A stretch of DNA of 8,364 bases from Pseudomonadota bacterium (lineage in GTDB: Bacteria > Bdellovibrionota > Oligoflexia > Oligoflexales > Oligoflexaceae): the NCBI GenBank assembly GCA_029556045.1, contig JAKQGS010000139.1:1-8364 (forward strand), given 5' to 3'. The position numbers were made by a program, and so were the translations under genes. The first letter of the stretch is position 1. Every line of letters starts with the position of its first letter. This document shows positions 5,571-8,364 of this stretch, in pieces. Below the pieces are notes generated by a model. The model was not told where the DNA came from, made no database searches, and was given only the letters and a program-made list of their open reading frames with translations.

Positions 5571-6629
5571 ATGGAGCATCACGCAGCGCGGGAAATGTCC
5601 CTGGAGGAAGCCGCTCAACTGACATCAGACCTCAAGGCCAATGTTGAAGAGTTTGTCTTTGGACAAGAGGAACTGGTGACCGAAACCATGTGCGCCCTGT
5701 TGTCCGGCGGCCATATCCTGATGACCGGAGCGCCGGGACTCGCCAAAACCACGCTGGTCCGGGTGTTTGCTCGTTACCTGGATCTGGACTATGGCCGCGT
5801 GCAGTTTACCCCTGACCTTCTGCCGTCGGATATTGTGGGCACCGATGTGTTGAACGTCGATCCCGGAACCGGCCGCCGTTCCTTTGAGTTTTCCAAAGGC
5901 CCCGTATTCACAAATTTAATGCTGGCGGACGAGATTAACCGTGCGTCACCCCGGACCCAATCGGCCCTGTTAGAGGCCATGCAGGAAAGGTCTTGCACGG
6001 TGGGCGGTGTGATGCATCCCCTGCCGGAGCCATTTATGGTGTTTGCGACGCAAAACCCCTTTGAATCTGAGGGAACCTTTCCGCTGCCGGAGGCGCAGCT
6101 GGACCGCTTTTTGATTCACGCCCTGGTGCAATATCCGGACGAAGCGGCGGAAGAAAAAATTTTGAAGGAGCATGCCCACAGCAAATTGGTGGGCGAGCAA
6201 AAGTCGCTTGGCAGGGGGACAGCGGTTAAGGGGCAGACCATGAACCGCGATATGGTGCTGGGCCTGATCAATTGCACAAGACGGGTCCATGTGGATCCGG
6301 AATTGATTAAGATCATGACAGCGCTGGTGCGCTCCACCCGACCTGAGGATGAGCACTGTCCGAAGGATCTCAAGGACCATATCTGGTATGGGGCAGGTCC
6401 TCGTGCTGGGATCAGCCTTATTTCTGTGGCCCGTGCCCTGGCCCTGATCCAACGTTCGGAATCAGTGCGGTGGTCTCATATCCGCAAGATGGCCAAGCCA
6501 GTGCTGCGGCACCGCATTCGCCTGTCAGCACAAGCAGCGCGGGATCGTGTGACGGAAGATAAAATTATCGAAGACCTGCTGGTGCGGATTGAAGATCGTT
6601 ATAAAAACCTGGCCCGGGGAGTGGGGTGA
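5571..6629 (+). CDS. MoxR-type AAA+ ATPase
   Basis: The 352-residue protein is a complete MoxR-family AAA+ ATPase. Visible motifs in order: FGQEELV (box II region, about 30-36), Walker A GAPGLAKTT (53-61), the FTPDLLPSDIVGT segment (79-91) characteristic of MoxR, Walker B LMLADEINRA (116-125), sensor 1 ATQNP (159-163) and the LDRF arginine (about 179). The C-terminal helical lid follows. MoxR ATPases are thought to act as chaperones that remodel VWA-domain partners or their clients, using ATP in the cytoplasm at the membrane. Consistent with that, the next genes encode DUF58 and VWA proteins. GAGG sits about 8 bases before the ATG. The stop codon overlaps the DUF58 start region (TGATG). The physiological substrate is unknown. 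Confidence 0.92.
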   Translation: MEHHAAREMSLEEAAQLTSDLKANVEEFVFGQEELVTETMCALLSGGHILMTGAPGLAKTTLVRVFARYLDLDYGRVQFTPDLLPSDIVGTDVLNVDPGTGRRSFEFSKGPVFTNLMLADEINRASPRTQSALLEAMQERSCTVGGVMHPLPEPFMVFATQNPFESEGTFPLPEAQLDRFLIHALVQYPDEAAEEKILKEHAHSKLVGEQKSLGRGTAVKGQTMNRDMVLGLINCTRRVHVDPELIKIMTALVRSTRPEDEHCPKDLKDHIWYGAGPRAGISLISVARALALIQRSESVRWSHIRKMAKPVLRHRIRLSAQAARDRVTEDKIIEDLLVRIEDRYKNLARGVG

Positions 6630-7546
6630 TGAGGGAAGAATTCGGGGAAAACCATCTTTCCCGGGTCAAAGACCTGTCGCCAGGGCTTTCGTGGGACCTG
6701 TCGTTTAAACGGTATAAGAATGTGATGCGTTATCAGGGTAGTCACATCCTGGCCCTGCGTCGTCCCAGCCGCACCCCCGCCTTTAGTCGTAAGTATGTCA
6801 AAGGAGATCCGGTTCATCTGATTGATTGGAAGTCATTTGCCCGAACCGATCAGATGTTGATCCGCGAGCAACGTGATGAGGCCAGTGCTCGCATTGTGAT
6901 TTGCCTGGATGCTTCCGACACCATGCAGTGGCCGGACGAGCGGTTGCACGAAGTCCTGGGGGTTAAGGTTCCCAGCAAGTGGGAAATCGCGGTCCGGGTG
7001 CTGCTCAACCTTGCTTATATCCATCTGAACCTCGGAGACACGGTGCGTGTTTACCTGTGGACACGTCCTGAATCCGCGGCTCCGGACTTTCAGGTTCCGC
7101 TGGCGACCTCCAGCGATGTCTTGAAGCTCTACCACATCGAAGAGGATCGCCAGTTCTCCATCTCGTCCCTATGTGAGGAGGGACGCAAAGGGGATAACAG
7201 TTTGCCATCCGGAGATTATGCTTATTGGATCAGTGACGGGATAACCAGACGTTCTTTCGACTGGTTGTTTGAACGATTCCGTCTCACCCGTATGATTCAG
7301 GTTCTTTCGTCTCTTGAAACGCAAGTGGACTGGGTCTCGGATGAGCATTGCTACTTTGACGAAGGCATCGTGAAAAAAGAATATCTGGGGGCCATATTAA
7401 AGTACGGTAAAGCTTATCGGCAGAAGCTGGAGACCTGGCAGCAGGAGTACCGCCAGAAATTCCGCCATGCCGGGGGCGGATACCAGTTGGTGACGGAGCA
7501 GACGCCGATCGCCACTTATATGGAAGATTTACTCATTTTTCCGTGA
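6629..7546 (+). CDS. DUF58 domain protein (MoxR partner)
   Basis: The 305-residue product has the DUF58 signature YVKGDPVHLIDWKSFART (about 56-73), matching the family's Y-x-x-G-D-x-x-R-x-I-D-W-K-x-x-A-R-T motif. This is followed by a VWA-like strand IVICLDASDTM in which Asp94, Ser96 and Thr98 give a MIDAS-type metal site. DUF58 proteins are regularly encoded directly after moxR and probably serve as adaptors or clients of the ATPase, though their role is not defined. I prefer ATG 6629, which overlaps the moxR stop as TGATG and has GGAG 7 bases upstream, to GTG 6626 just before it. No membrane segment is evident, so a cytoplasmic or membrane-peripheral location is inferred. The next gene starts 6 bases after its stop. 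Confidence 0.9.
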   Translation: MREEFGENHLSRVKDLSPGLSWDLSFKRYKNVMRYQGSHILALRRPSRTPAFSRKYVKGDPVHLIDWKSFARTDQMLIREQRDEASARIVICLDASDTMQWPDERLHEVLGVKVPSKWEIAVRVLLNLAYIHLNLGDTVRVYLWTRPESAAPDFQVPLATSSDVLKLYHIEEDRQFSISSLCEEGRKGDNSLPSGDYAYWISDGITRRSFDWLFERFRLTRMIQVLSSLETQVDWVSDEHCYFDEGIVKKEYLGAILKYGKAYRQKLETWQQEYRQKFRHAGGGYQLVTEQTPIATYMEDLLIFP

Positions 7547-7552
7547 GAGATT

Positions 7553-8364
7553 ATGGGTCCTATTAATTTTGGATTGTTAAGTACCCAGATCGGAGCCGCA
7601 TCAGCCATGCTGGCTTTCAGCGCCTTATTGGGCTGGGCTATCTGGTGGTTTGTGCGCAAACGACGGCAGCGGGTTTGGTTGCCAACCCTTCGCATCATGG
7701 AACTGGAAAGTCGACGGCTGCCAAAACTGCGGGTGATTCCCCCACCTTGGTTGATGTTTTTATGTTTTGTGCTGGCTTCCCTTGCGTTGATTATCTTTGG
7801 ACTGCGTCCGTCGCAGCAGGTGTTCACACCTTTTGAGCCTAGTCAAAACCGCATCCATTTTTTTCTGGATCTGAGCCCTTCCGTCAGCGCCCACACCTCA
7901 GTGGAAACCTATCGCCAAAAGGTGCAGGAAGTGTTCGCTAACATGGAAGGCAAGGGGCGGATCACCGCTACCACCAGCCTCAGTGGGGACATTTTCGAAT
8001 CTGCCTCCAGGGATCAACTGAAAGAATGGCTGCAAACACAGGACATTCATCGGGCCGGTCTGAAATTGGGGGTAACCCTGCGTAAGCAGATTGAAACCCT
8101 GGGAGATATCGACCGGCTCTTTATTTTTTCCGACGAAGATCAGTCATCGTGGGACGGCTTTAACTGGCAGTTCCTGATGGATGACATGGAAATTGTGCAT
8201 GTGGTGTTGCCCCATGATCGCCCGAACACAAAAACCAATCTTTATGTGGACCGCGCGACGTTTCTCTCCAGTCAATCCAGTTTGACGATGGACTGGGATG
8301 TGGAGGTGGCGGTCAGCGGAACGACCGACGGCGCTTCGGGACAGCTGCAGGCTGCCCTCGAGGG
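7553..8364 (+). CDS. BatA-like membrane VWA-domain protein, 3'-truncated by the window edge
   Basis: Starting at ATG 7553 the frame is open to the end of the window (270 complete codons, no stop seen). Two hydrophobic segments (about residues 15-35 and 66-84) flank a basic loop (RKRRQR), the usual N-terminal layout of BatA/BatB proteins. A VWA-like domain follows, with IHFFLDLSPSVSA (from about residue 101) giving the D-x-S-x-S MIDAS motif, and a later LFIFSDEDQ strand-acidic segment. The VWA domain would face the periplasm or cytoplasm depending on topology, which I cannot fix from this fragment. It lies 6 bases after the DUF58 gene with a weak GAGAGA ribosome binding site, so it belongs to the same operon. 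In known systems the MoxR ATPase is thought to act on such VWA proteins. The sequence diverges from classical BatA after the MIDAS, so subfamily naming is tentative. Confidence 0.75.
   Translation, partial: MGPINFGLLSTQIGAASAMLAFSALLGWAIWWFVRKRRQRVWLPTLRIMELESRRLPKLRVIPPPWLMFLCFVLASLALIIFGLRPSQQVFTPFEPSQNRIHFFLDLSPSVSAHTSVETYRQKVQEVFANMEGKGRITATTSLSGDIFESASRDQLKEWLQTQDIHRAGLKLGVTLRKQIETLGDIDRLFIFSDEDQSSWDGFNWQFLMDDMEIVHVVLPHDRPNTKTNLYVDRATFLSSQSSLTMDWDVEVAVSGTTDGASGQLQAALE

Noticed and set aside
5970..6452. 160-codon minus-strand frame inside moxR
   Set aside because: It lies antisense to a clearly coding AAA+ gene, has an unstructured His/Arg/Gln-rich product and no ribosome binding site evidence.
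1..8364. tRNA, rRNA, CRISPR arrays, insertion sequences and attachment-site repeats
   Set aside because: No cloverleaf, spaced direct repeats, transposase motif or matching flanking repeats were seen on either strand by eye.

Overview
The window looks like chromosomal DNA of a Gram-negative bacterium of moderate GC. Pointers are FabI-type fatty-acid synthesis, a predicted outer-membrane barrel protein, a Flp-type pilin and a MoxR/DUF58/VWA cluster. The gene set and protein style would fit Bdellovibrionota or a related deltaproteobacterial-type lineage, but this placement is a weak inference and nothing in the window proves it.

Left edge, 1-875 (+): the 3' end of a TPM-domain (COG3762-like) gene runs closely into a gene for a secreted, probably outer-membrane protein with four clustered cysteines after its signal peptide.

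Middle, about 876-3480: this block is visibly AT-richer than its surroundings (hand counts: 22 of 60 G+C in the line at 1921 against 37 of 60 in the line at 3961). It looks like an accessory insertion. It holds an AT-rich segment with a near-perfect 14-bp inverted repeat, a HipB-like XRE regulator, and a short downstream reading frame resembling only the C-terminal tail of a HipA kinase. The last suggests a decayed HipBA toxin-antitoxin locus. Convergent with these, on the minus strand, is a 566-residue fusion of a class I SAM methyltransferase to an HNH nuclease. This fusion is the best candidate in the window for an undescribed defence or conflict protein.

Right of the block, 3499-5352 (-): a hairpin terminator separates the insertion from fabI (enoyl-ACP reductase). 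fabI follows a DUF503/YlxP-like gene 17 bases away. Upstream of these are a Flp-type prepilin gene and a small membrane-anchored cysteine-containing protein with overlapping stop and start codons. A hairpin in the leader of the DUF503-like gene would cover its ribosome binding site.

Right end, 5571-8364 (+): a tight operon encodes a MoxR-type AAA+ ATPase, a DUF58 protein and a BatA-like membrane VWA protein cut by the window edge. In known MoxR/Bat systems these act together as a membrane-associated chaperone or stress module of uncertain substrate. The pilin and MoxR operons diverge from a roughly 218-base intergenic region. No tRNA, rRNA, CRISPR array or recognisable insertion sequence was seen.
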